64,000 bases of DNA, from NCBI RefSeq assembly GCF_000219625.1, contig NC_018216.1:2604001-2668000 (forward strand), read 5' to 3'. Position 1 is the first letter of the stretch, and the number at the start of each line of letters is the position of its first letter. The notes below the pieces were generated by a model that saw nothing but the letters and a program-made list of their open reading frames with translations, had not been told where the DNA came from and ran no database searches. This document shows positions 44,032 through 54,700 of this stretch, in pieces. The DNA comes from Zymoseptoria tritici IPO323. Lineage: Eukaryota; Ascomycota; Dothideomycetes; Mycosphaerellales; Mycosphaerellaceae. The translations under genes and the position numbers were made by a program.

Positions 44032-45040
44032 TCATTGTGTTTCCGCTCCCGCCGAGTCGCCTGGACCAGTACCCGCGTAGCCTTTGAGCTTTTCGCAAGG
44101 AACATCATTCCTCTCCACGAATGCGTTGTCCATCCGGTAGCCAAATGCCTCAAGTGTTGCGTCCTGGGGATAGAATGGCGGACCGACTTTGACCGTTCCT
44201 TCTACGGCCACCGGAGCGAACTCGCCTTGCGTCACGCTGGTGTTGTACAGTGTGATGTAGTTGTCGCACACAGGCTTGCCGCTGCCGAAGATGGGCTGGT
44301 TCGTGATGTTCACGAAGCTGGAAGCGAGAAGAGATCAGCAATGCTATCAAGGATAATAGGCGAAGAGGCTGAACCTAATTGCTGTCGTGGACGTTGGGAC
44401 TCTCTCAAACTTACACTTTCTGGTCGTATGGGACACTACTGCAGGCAGCTTTGAATCTGCCTTCGAAAGCCGGCTTAGAGCCAAGATGCTGACCCGGAGG
44501 TACGACATATGCGCTCAGAACTGTAGCGCCCTGGCCATCGTCGGCGTATCCATCGCACGGCGGATCGAAGGAGCCAGCAAAGGTTGGACCGTAAGCTTTC
44601 GATCCCGCGAGAGCGATCAGGTTGTCGAAACTGAGGATCAGTGGCGCGGAGTACTGGAAGCAAGAGTAGCCGTCGTTGAGACGATCGACAAAAGGAAACT
44701 TCAACACCATGCGCTGGAAGTCGGGAATTTTGAAGTCGCCCAGCCCGAGACCGTGGTCGAGCAGTCCGGAGTAGTGGACCGGGTACATGTCTTTGGGAAG
44801 ATCTGGCATGAGCTTTTCGTAGGCGTCACGGAGGATGCCGTACTCCGAGGGAATGATGCTGCGGGCTACGTCGTATGGAATGGGCACGATGGCCGTGGTG
44901 CCGTTGATGGTGCCGGTGACATCTTTTGGATACTGCTTTGCGATTGGGTTCGGCTGGCTATGGGTCTTGCAGGTGAGCGCTGCGGCGGTGAGGTGGAACA
45001 AGGCTGCTGCCAGCGCTGCTGTCTGCGCTATTGAGCGCAT
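44032..45040 (-). CDS. Secreted protein, uncertain family (possible acetoacetate-decarboxylase-like fold)
   Basis: 303 aa from exons 45040-44415 and 44317-44032 (97-nt intron, phase 2). The N-terminus RSIAQTAALAAALFHLTAAA is a clear signal peptide. The mature part contains GTINGTTAIVPIPYDVARSI, HYSGLLDHGLGLGDFKIPDF, KFPFVDRLNDGYSCFQYSAP and a C-terminal PPFYPQDATLEAFGYRMDN. The early pattern of a proline-rich entry strand and long-side-chain barrel strands reminds me of the acetoacetate decarboxylase superfamily, but I cannot point to its catalytic Lys, so the assignment is weak. Asn-x-Ser/Thr sites and Cys residues agree with passage through the secretory path. Its upstream region is shared with the divergent GH76 gene. 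Confidence 0.7.
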
Positions 45041-46400
45041 GTTGACTCGAAGATGATGATCAGACGGAAGTAGGAGGCCTCGATATGATGTCGAAATGTG
45101 AAAAGTGAGGTGGGAACAGACTGTATCTTAAAGCTGGTCAACAACCTTGATCGGCAAGGGTACGAGCCGATGTCGAGGGTTTCGGAATTTGATGGTGCCG
45201 GGCTATCGCGATCGCGTTGTAGGCGGTAAGGCCACCCGCGGGGTTTCGTACTATGTTGGCGTGCACACATATGGACATTGCAGAAAATACCGCTGTCGGT
45301 GAGCGGGCCTGCATTTCCTCTTTTGATAGCAGATGAATCCGGCCAATTCTGTTGTGTACTGCGAAAGCATTGTGATGCTCCGCCAGCTTGGGATTGCCTC
45401 ATCATGGCAATGACAGGGTTGACCGTACACAACAAAGGATGTCATCATGTCAGGCGTCCCAAGGAGAGTCGTTGCTGTATCGCGAGTGGCCGGAGCATGC
45501 AGACATCGACACGGTGATCAATACGGAACGGCTGGTCGCATGGTAGAAGCCTGCCCACTACTACTGAACGGTCTGGTGATGACTGTCACTGCGATTGTCG
45601 GTCGTGATGTAGTCGGAGCTGGCAAGGATGTCTGTGAGGTGAGATGATGTTTTTTTCCCAGGCCCTTCAACTCCAATTCCGGCTCGATCAATGTCCGAGT
45701 GAACCGTGCGCAGTTGCCCTTGTTGACACGCTCGACTTCCAGACTTCACTTGGATCGCACCACAACGCACAATGGAGACAGCAAAAGCCATCTCACCTCC
45801 TACCACCGGACGAACACCGTGGCGCCGTTTAAAAGCATGCCGACAGGCCGCGAGGAAGACTGATATGCGATCAAGATTGTCTGCTTCCTCCCATTCTGCT
45901 GGTCGGTCGCTTGTCCGGGCTAGTATCATGTGGCCAGTAACCAAACATCATGGATTCCATCACAAACAGCGAACTTTTCGCATGTCGGCCTTCAGGCAAT
46001 GAAGTGTGGCATATGAGACAGAACAGAGATGCCCCGCTACTCAGGTACTGCCCCGCGAACATCCACACACCAAAGCTTGTCTTATAACCTCGCCACCCAC
46101 CCTCGCTCTTCAACACTGCTCCGGATACATGAATACGACCGCAAATCGTCACAAGACTCTTTGAATCGCGTCTCGCATCACAGCGGGCGTGCGTGTGCGA
46201 GTGACGGTCAAGCCACGTTTGTTTGTGCACTACAAACAGTCGTCAGTGGTGAATGCGATTCCTTCTTATTGTTGCGGAAAAGTTAAGTATGCCGCGATTG
46301 CGTGGCGACTTTGCCCAGACGCCTTCCATTTCTTCCACTTCTCTGATCAACGTCCTCTTCCGACTTGCCAATCCATATTCTATCACCAGACCTTCCAGCC
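45041..46400. promoter_or_regulatory. Divergent intergenic region (secreted protein / GH76)
   Basis: 1.36 kb between head-to-head starts of two genes for secretory-pathway proteins, so co-regulation is possible (inference). No defined binding site or repeat could be picked out. The open frames inside have no features. Confidence 0.35.
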
Positions 46401-47888
46401 ATGCAGATCACCTTTGTTGCTGCGTTGGCAGCCTTTTTGGGCATCGCCGCGGGTATTCCGCTCGACATCAACGATACCGCATCGATCAAGAACGCTTCCG
46501 CCACACTCGCCTTTGGACTACAGTCATGGTACCATACCAACGTGACGGGCGTACCAGCGACCGCCATCGGCACTCTCGACCCGCCTCTCTACTGGTGGCA
46601 AGCCGGAGCCATGTGGGGAGGCATGATTGACTACTGGGCTTTCACCAACGATACGAGCTACAACGCAGTCATCACACAAGCTCTGATGGCGCAAGTGGGA
46701 CCGGACAACAACTACATGCCACCTGCCTACTACCCTTCTCTTGGCAACGATGACCAGGCCTTCTGGGCGCTTGCAGTACTGTCTGCGCTTGAGTATGGCT
46801 TCCCACCTCCCTCAGGACAGAGTCCGGACATCTGGCTCGATCTTGCCGTCGCCGTCTTCAACACCCAAGCGCCGCGCTGGAACACCGAGGCCTGTGGAGG
46901 AGGTCTCAAGTGGCAAATCTTCGAATCGAACGCTGGCTACAACTACCGGAATGCGATCAGTAATGGTGGTTTGCTACAGATGTCTGCGAGACTTGCGAGG
47001 TACACCGGTAATCAGACTTACGTCGACTGGGCGGAGAAATCATGGGAGTGGATGTCGCGGATTGGCCTCATCGGCGCCAACTATCAAGTGTACGATGGCA
47101 GCGACGACAAGATCAACTGCTCAGAAATCAACCACATCCAATGGAGCTACAATCCGGCCATGCTACTGTACGGAGCCGCATCAATGGCGAATCTGACGAA
47201 CTCGGCCGTTTGGCAGCAAAGGACTGAAGGGCTGCTCACCTCAACACTCAACACTTTCTTTTCGCCCTTTCCAAACGCCACCAGCATGTGAGTTGAAGGT
47301 TGTCTGATCGTTTGGACCCTTACTGACTTTCCACGCAGCATGTACGAAGCAGCTTGTGAGCCAGGCGGAACATGTAACAACGATCAGGTCAGCTTCAAAG
47401 CGTACCTCTCTCGATGGATGTCAAAGTCGGCTAAGGTTTACCCGTCCATCACGGCGGTCGCCCGCAAATACATTGGCGCCTCCGCCGAAGCCGCCGCAGC
47501 ATCCTGCTCAGGTGGAGACAACGGGCAGACCTGTGGGCAGAAGTGGTATGTCGGTGGCTACGACGGGATCTACGGCGTAGGGCAGCAAATGTCCGCTCTG
47601 GAGACGGTGCAGTCTCTGCTCCTGCTTGACGGAACGGCTGTTAGGTCGATCCCGAGGCATCAAGGTAATATTTCCATCCAGACCGTCCCATTGGAGCAGT
47701 TTCCCCTGGATCCTCCGAGCAAGGCTCCTGTTTCTCCTGGTTCTCCTCCGAATGGTCGTGGTGGTGGAACTTCTGCGGCGAGCGCTAATTTTGGCGACAG
47801 AGGTGCTATGAATGCGTTGGCTGTCTGGTTGGGTCTGGTGACATTGTCTTCGATGGCGTTGGGGAGCGGATTCGGGCGGTTATGGTAG
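46401..47888 (+). CDS. GH76 endo-1,6-alpha-mannosidase, GPI-anchored (Dfg5/Dcw1-like)
   Basis: Dfg5/Dcw1 enzymes are thought to transfer GPI-anchored mannoproteins to cell-wall glucan. Exons 46401-47287 and 47339-47888 (51-nt intron, phase 2), 478 aa. Signal peptide MQITFVAALAAFLGIAAG. The GH76 domain has YWWQAGAMWGGMIDYW, the catalytic Asp-Asp in LGNDDQAFWALAV, ACGGGLKWQI, YRNAISNGGLLQMSARLARY and IQWSYNPAMLLYGAA. A Ser/Pro/Gly-rich linker follows, then the hydrophobic C-terminus (NALAVWLGLVTLSSMALGSG) as expected of a GPI signal. The open frame extends upstream to 46365 but without ATG. Several Asn-glycosylation sequons are visible. Confidence 0.92.
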
Positions 47889-48277
47889 CATTTTGGCGTG
47901 CATTTGGCAGCGAGCATGAAAGCATGTTTATGAGCGATAGATGAGACACGAGTATATGACAACGATTCATCGTGTTATCTTCTGCCAGCAGTGCTGTCAA
48001 TGAAGTCGTCCTGCGAAGTGAGATGAAACAGGAAGGCGAAGCAAATGGAAGCGTCGATCTCTCCTGCCGTTCCTGATCGATGCGGCCCGAACCGCACATG
48101 TTTAATCCATGCCCTCATCATCGGTTCGTACGTTGTCGCCTTCGGAGCGGCGAGAGTTATTCTGTATTTCATCTTCACCACCGCCATCGCTTCCTGCGGA
48201 TCTCCTACTCTCTCGCGCGACTGAGCATACGCGAAACCACCACAGCCAGGTCGGCACACAATACTTCGCTCGCCGTC
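47889..48277. other. Intergenic region
   Basis: 389 bp between the GH76 stop and the Yme1 start, same strand. The Yme1 frame is open back to 48080, but the residues there look like translated leader. Confidence 0.45.
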
Positions 48278-50677
48278 ATGGCGTTACTCACGCCGATGAG
48301 TCTCGGTCGTTTGGCTGCTGGCGCGGTGGATGCAGTGCCAACAATGCGCTCTACGGCTCTTCGGAGGCATGCTGCTGGAGTGCTCTGCTCCGGACGAGCA
48401 GTTCGGGGAGAGCAGCACAGGAAGTCATCGACGCTGGTTGAGAGAAGAGATGGAACTCCTTCGTTGGCTTCATCACTGAGCGTGACTCACACAACAGCCC
48501 GGTCATCAAAGGCATTCTCACCTAGCCGTCCATTCTCTTCCGCGACGGTGCGCTCTCCTCTGGCGTTCAATGCTCCGTTACGGACCTCTTTTGTAGGCCT
48601 AACGCAACAACGGACGCTTTTCGGCTCGGGATGGGGTTCACAAACAAGTCGCAATCTTCTGGCGCACATGGAACAGACTGCAAACAATAACCCAGGCAGC
48701 GCGACTGCGCAGAACGCTTTCTACCAAGGCCTGCTCCGCGCCAACATGCCTGAAATCCTCGTTGAACGCTATCAGACTGGTCGATACGCCACGAACGCGG
48801 CCACTGACCAGGCCTACTCGAAGGCTCTTGAAAGTCTAGGTGGCGCCAGCCTCGGCGGCGGAGCCATTGGACACATGGTTGGAAGGTCGCAAATGAACAA
48901 CAACATGAACAACGGCATGAACAATGGAATGAGCAATGAACAACTTCAGGCTATTGGGCAAGCTGTGGGAGCCAGAGCTTACGGCAGTAACGTGGGCATA
49001 TCAAAGCAAGGCTCCGGAGCGAAAAGCGAACCTCTCTACGTTGTCGTCGACGAGAGCATGGGAAGCACCATCTTCAAGTGGGTGAAATTCATCGCCGTGT
49101 TCGCCTTCGCCTCGTACATCACGCTGGTGCTGTTCACGCTCTTCATCGAAGCGACTGGCATGAGGAGCAAGATTGGTGGAGCGCAGAACGCAGAAGCCAA
49201 GCCGGAATTGCAGAAGACCAGGTTCAGCGACGTGCATGGCTGTGAAGAAGCCAAGGAGGAACTGCAAGAGCTTGTCGAGTTTCTGAAGGCACCGGATTCG
49301 TTCAGCACTCTTGGTGGCAAGCTACCAAAAGGTGTCCTTCTCACGGGACCCCCAGGTACTGGAAAGACTCTGCTCGCTCGTGCTGTCGCTGGTGAAGCCG
49401 GTGTGCCGTTCTTCTACATGTCCGGATCCGAGTTTGACGAAATTTATGTCGGCGTTGGAGCAAAACGTGTGCGCGAGCTGTTTACAGCTGCGCGTGGCAA
49501 ATCTCCTGCGATCATCTTCATTGACGAACTGGACGCCATTGGCGGAAAGCGCAATGAAAAGGATGCCGCTTATGCCAAGCAGACTCTCAACCAGCTTCTG
49601 ACCGAACTCGATGGTTTTGACCAGGACGTGGGCGTGATCATCATCGGCGCGACCAACTTTCCGCAATCCCTCGACAAGGCCCTTACTCGACCCGGACGAT
49701 TCGATCGTAACGTTGTAGTGCCGCTCCCTGACGTGCGTGGTCGTGTTGCTATCCTCAAGCATCACATGAAGAACATTCGTGTCGATGCTTCCGTGGACGC
49801 GACCGAGATCGCTCGGGGTTCTCCTGGATTCTCTGGGGCTGAACTCGAGAACTTGGTCAATCAGGCTGCTGTGCACGCATCGAAGAACAAACAGTCCAAG
49901 GTCACGGTCAAAGATCTCATCTGGGCGAAGGACAAGATCATGATGGGTGCTGAGCGTCGCAGCGCAGTCATCCAACCGAAAGACAGGGAAATGACTGCTT
50001 ATCACGAAGGCGGTCATGCGCTTGTCAGCATGTTGACCGCCGGCTCCACGCCACTTTACAAGGCGACCATCATGCCACGAGGACAAGCACTTGGAATCAC
50101 ATTTTCACTCCCGGAGATGGACAAAGTCTCTGAGAGTAAAAAGGAGCTCCTGGCCCGATTGGACATGTGCATGGGAGGCAAGGTCGCCGAGCAGATCGTC
50201 TATGGCGAGGAGAACGTTACCACGGGCGCTTCGAGCGACATTCAAAACGCGACCGGTATCGCCTACTACATGGTCACAAGCGCGGGTATGAGCGAAAAGC
50301 TCGGCAACGTTGATCTTCGAAGCGATCCGGACAAGCTCTCTGGTCAGACTAAGCTGTTGATTGATCAGGAGGTACGGAGACTCGTCGAAGAGGGCAAAGA
50401 GCGGGCGACGAAGCTCCTCACCGAGAACCGCGAGGCACTCAATCGACTGGCAAAGGCGTTGGTAGAATACGAAACCCTTGATCGGGAGGAGATGGAAAAG
50501 GTCGTCCGTGGAGAGACGCTGCCAAACAAGCTGAAGATCAACGTCGACGTACCTGTGAAGAAGCCTGAGAGCAAGCCAACGCCGATTGATGAATTACCAA
50601 TACCTGGAAATAATGCGCCTACTCCTGCAGAGGACGGCGGTGCTACGAAGCCATCATATCCAGCGGCGAGCCCGTAG
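48278..50677 (+). CDS. yme1: Mitochondrial i-AAA protease Yme1 (FtsH family)
   Basis: ATP-dependent zinc protease of the inner mitochondrial membrane facing the intermembrane space. Intronless, 799 aa from the ATG at 48278, which opens an Arg/Ser/Ala-rich presequence. An Asn/Met-rich stretch ([12 protein letters not shown]) precedes the single membrane segment [20 protein letters not shown] (residues ~270-290). AAA domain: Walker [20 protein letters not shown], pore-loop [15 protein letters not shown], Walker [12 protein letters not shown], and second-region RPGRFDRNV. Protease domain: [11 protein letters not shown] with the HExxH zinc site; the third ligand should lie in the downstream [11 protein letters not shown] region. 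One membrane segment rather than two separates it from m-AAA proteases. The C-terminus is Pro-rich. Confidence 0.93.
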   Translation: MALLTPMSLGRLAAGAVDAVPTMRSTALRRHAAGVLCSGRAVRGEQHRKSSTLVERRDGTPSLASSLSVTHTTARSSKAFSPSRPFSSATVRSPLAFNAPLRTSFVGLTQQRTLFGSGWGSQTSRNLLAHMEQTANNNPGSATAQNAFYQGLLRANMPEILVERYQTGRYATNAATDQAYSKALESLGGASLGGGAIGHMVGRSQMNNNMNNGMNNGMSNEQLQAIGQAVGARAYGSNVGISKQGSGAKSEPLYVVVDESMGSTIFKWVKFIAVFAFASYITLVLFTLFIEATGMRSKIGGAQNAEAKPELQKTRFSDVHGCEEAKEELQELVEFLKAPDSFSTLGGKLPKGVLLTGPPGTGKTLLARAVAGEAGVPFFYMSGSEFDEIYVGVGAKRVRELFTAARGKSPAIIFIDELDAIGGKRNEKDAAYAKQTLNQLLTELDGFDQDVGVIIIGATNFPQSLDKALTRPGRFDRNVVVPLPDVRGRVAILKHHMKNIRVDASVDATEIARGSPGFSGAELENLVNQAAVHASKNKQSKVTVKDLIWAKDKIMMGAERRSAVIQPKDREMTAYHEGGHALVSMLTAGSTPLYKATIMPRGQALGITFSLPEMDKVSESKKELLARLDMCMGGKVAEQIVYGEENVTTGASSDIQNATGIAYYMVTSAGMSEKLGNVDLRSDPDKLSGQTKLLIDQEVRRLVEEGKERATKLLTENREALNRLAKALVEYETLDREEMEKVVRGETLPNKLKINVDVPVKKPESKPTPIDELPIPGNNAPTPAEDGGATKPSYPAASP

Positions 50678-51732
50678 GCTGATGGATGAAGCTGTCTACG
50701 CCGTGGCTGCACCAGCTGGAAGAAGGGGACCTCGACGAGGGCAATGGGATTCTTTGGCATCGCGAGCCCAGCCGGCGCACTTCACTGCACAGGGCGCTCG
50801 CCGCTCGGCTCAAGCTTCGCGGCCGAGCTCGTGATGGATCTTATGCCGATCTAGTGTGTTTGTCTGAAGGACGTTGATCGAACATGGCCGGTACTTGGCT
50901 TCGCCGGAGGGAGGAGAGAATCGAGCATTTGTTAGCGATCAGCATGTTCTTTTCGTATGTTATGCACGTTAGAGCATAGGCGTGTACTTGACCAGTTCAG
51001 AGTCACATATGAGCAGTGCTTAATTCCAGGCATCCATGGCCGTTGTTGCCTGATAAGAGGCGCAGCAGATCTCGTTCAAGTATAAGTAGTGATCGGTTTT
51101 CCGTATATGTCTGGCTGACCCTGCGTCTTCATGACCCTTTGATGTCGAAAGTGAATGGTTTATGTTTGCTGTCTGCCTGAGGCTGACTTTGAATTTTGAG
51201 TGGCTGGCGGAAGAGCTGGTCCGCCCGCCTTTCGCTAGCGTCTTCCACAGCTTCACGAATAGGCCGTGACGCGACTCTCTTCTCCCGAATCACCACCCAC
51301 TACCTCTTCTTCTTTCTCTAAATCGATGAGACCATCACACAAGTTTGTCGCAGACAACATTTACTGCATGGCGCGTTCGGCATAATTCATCATTCAGCGT
51401 TGTGCGATCTTTTGCACCCACCTACAGCTTCAAGGTACGGCACTTTCCCAACGGCGGACGGTGAACTCGAGAACATCGTGGCACCGCGCCAACACTCGCA
51501 TCGATCGAGTCATTGCGTTCTCTCATCGACAAGAGATTGTCCAAGCGCTTTTCACGGACATTGGCGCGAATCAACGCGACAACCTTCACCAGCAACCGAC
51601 TAACCGCAAATTCAGTATTCAACGCTTGCCACACCCTCGCGACGAACGCGGACATAAGGCGACGACCTCTCGAAATCCAGCGCACGAGCGCGCACGAGAA
51701 ACCCACCTCGGTTTTCCGATCGAATCGCAATC
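50678..51732. other. Intergenic region
   Basis: 1.06 kb between the Yme1 and NUP98-96 genes on the same strand. Frames of 60-80 codons near the Yme1 3' end and in the NUP98 leader have no features. A lone TAGGCGTGTAC near 50980 resembles the minisatellite core but is not repeated. Confidence 0.45.
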
Positions 51733-54700
51733 ATGTCGGGCTTTTTCGGCAGCACGAACAACAACTCGACCGGCTTTGGAGGGTTTGGTGCGAGCAACAA
51801 CAGCGCAGGCTTTGGCGCGAGCAACAACGCCTCGACCGGAGGCTCGATCTTCGGCGGTGGTAATACAGCTGCGCCGACCTCGGGCGGGTTTGGAAGCACC
51901 GGTGGATTTGGGTCCACTAATACTGGATTCGGCGCAAAACCTGCTGGAGGGTTTGGTGCACCGGCCTCGACAGGAGGTGGACTGTTCGGTGGCGCAGGAA
52001 CCAACACGACGGCGTCGACGGGATTTGGAAGTGGTGGAGGCGGATTCGGAGCATCGAACACGGCGAGCACGGGATTTGGAGCGAGTAATGCTGGCGGAGG
52101 TACGTTATCTTCGAATTACAAGACGTTTAAGGACAAGCACAGCGCATTGCCTGCGCTTTCCGGAGGCTGTCGCTCATGAGAAGCATCGATGGATTAAACT
52201 GACGATTAGATAGGCCTTTTCGGCGCCAAACCTACCGCAGGAGGATTTGGCAGCACAGCCAATACTGGCAGCACCATGTTTGGAGGAGGTGCCGCCAGCA
52301 ACACCAGCGCCTTCGGAAACAATGCGGCCACCTCGAATCCTTTCGCATCCAACACAGCGACTACCGGGTTTGGCGCGAGCAACACCACCACCAATACCAC
52401 CAGTGGATTTGGCGGAGGGTTTGGCGCATCAGCCCCTGTAACGAGCAACAACGGCACTAGCGGGACCCCATTCCAGGCTTTCACCGAAAAAGATGGCACT
52501 GCCAATCAGACGGCCCACTACCAGTCAATCACATTCCAGCAACCTTATCAAAACAAGAGCTTTGAGGAGTTGAGGGTCGAAGACTACATGCAGGGCAGAC
52601 GATACGGCAACACCAACGGACAAGCCGGTAGCTTCGGCCAGACTACTGGATTTGGTGGAAGCGCGTTCGGCAGCAACAACACCTCTGCTGCCCCGAGTGG
52701 TGGGCTCTTTGGTGCTAACAACACCACGACAAATTCGACAGCGGGAGGGTTTGGTGGGTTTGGAGCCAACAATAATACTGCTTCCACAGCTACTGGTGGC
52801 TTTGGAAGCAACAACACGGGAGGAGGTCTGTTCGGGGCGAACAAGCCTGCAGGTGGCCTCTTTGGCGCAAGCGCAACCACTGCCGCGCAGACCGGCGGAT
52901 TTGGAAGCACTGCTGGTAGCACAGGAGGGCTTTTCGGAGGTGGAAGCACGGGGGGATTCGGCGCGAACAACACTGCCAGTACTGGCGGCAATCTGTTTGG
53001 TGGAGCAGGCGCGGCGAAGCCCGCAGGTTTTGGAGGGTTTGGCGCAGCGCAGCCCGCAACAGGCGGTTTTGGAAACAATACAAGCACCAACACGGGAAGC
53101 GGACTCTTCGGCGCCAGCACGAACAACACTGCAAGCACTGGAGGTGGCTTGTTCGGTGCGACCAACAACAACCAGCAGCAACAGCAGCAGAGCAATCCTT
53201 TCGGAGCCTCGACAGCCAACAATAACAGCGGAGGACTCTTTGGGCAAAAGCCTGCTACTGGCGGCCTATTCGGCAGCAGCACGAACACGGGCACTACCGG
53301 TGGCCTCTTTGGAGCCAACAACAACAATCAGCAGCCCGCGCAGCAGAGCGGTGGTCTATTCGGAGCGAGCAATACCAACACCAACACTGGCGGTGGCCTG
53401 TTCGGCGCCAACAACACCGCTAAGCCTGCTGGCGGCCTCTTCGGCTCCAGCACGACTGGCAACAGCGGAGGACTCTTCGGAGGAGCAAATAACAACCAGC
53501 AGCAGAACTCTGGCGGTGGCTTGTTCGGCGGCAACAACAACGCTGGCTCGTCCCTGTTCGGTGGGAACAATCAGAACAAGCCTGCATCCGGAGGGTTGTT
53601 CGGCAGCACATCCAACAGCGGCAATACCGGCGGTCTTTTCGGCAACAACAACAGCCAGCAAAACCAACAGAACAACTCGGGTGGCAGCTTGTTCGGCGGG
53701 CTCGGCCAAAGCAACAACAACCAACCGCAGAACAACTCGATGTTTGGATCGACCCAGAGCAACAACCCGAACCAGCAGAGTCAGCTTCACGCCAATCTCA
53801 CCGTCTCGCCATATGGCAACGATCAGCTGTTCAGCTCGCTCACTGCATCATCCACCCCAGTCGGACCACTTGCCACACCACTCGCCGGAGCGAGACCGAC
53901 CCCATCTAAGACTCCTAGCTTACTTTCCAGCACTCGTCTCAACTCCCCAATCTACACGCCTCGAGCGAGCACCCTTGGACGCAACCCTGGTTACGGTTTC
54001 AGCTACTCGACCTACGGCACACCTGGATCTGCCTACTCCGTCAGCCTGACCCCACAAGCTAGCAGCTTGCTGAGACCCACTGGCAGCCTTGGCAGCGCTC
54101 TCACCAGCAGACTCTCCAAGAGCATGTCTATGAACAGCCTTCGCGGTGTCGAGGGCAGTCCTCGTGGTGAAGGGGAGAGTCTACTTCGTCCTACTCCAGG
54201 CAGTGCCTCTAGCAGGTACCTGAATTCTGGCAGCATGCGCAAGCTCAACATTGATCGCAGCATGAGCCATGAGGCTTTCAGACCAAAGCAAGTCGACACG
54301 ACGCGCGAGATTGAAGGTCATGCTTTAAGGAAACAGGTCAGCTTCGATGGACCTGCGGAGAAGGCTATCCCGTCAAACGCTGAGCCAAGCCCTGCCAACG
54401 CTCTTGTACGCACCGAGGAGCCTGAGAGGGAGGAGTCTCCGCAGAATCTTTTCCGTGCCGCGCCCACTTCCAAGTCGCAGAGCAATGGAGCGCCAGAAAT
54501 GCAACAGGTCAATGGGAACTCGTCCCTGACAACTGTGTTTGAGAACGGCGACCAACGTCCGTCTACAGCACCGAGCACCGGTGCGCCAGCCGAGAAGATT
54601 CCAAGCAGGGCCATCAAGATTGGCAACTACTCCACTATTCCTTCGATCAAGGATCTGAAAAACATGTCGAGGACGCAGTTGTCCACCCTTGGCGGACTCA

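Noticed and set aside
48080..48277. Longer N-terminus of Yme1
   Set aside because: The residues are His/Arg-rich leader-like sequence, while the ATG at 48278 opens a normal mitochondrial presequence.
51461..52213. Plus-strand frame overlapping the start of NUP98
   Set aside because: It is an out-of-frame shadow of the leader and first FG repeats.
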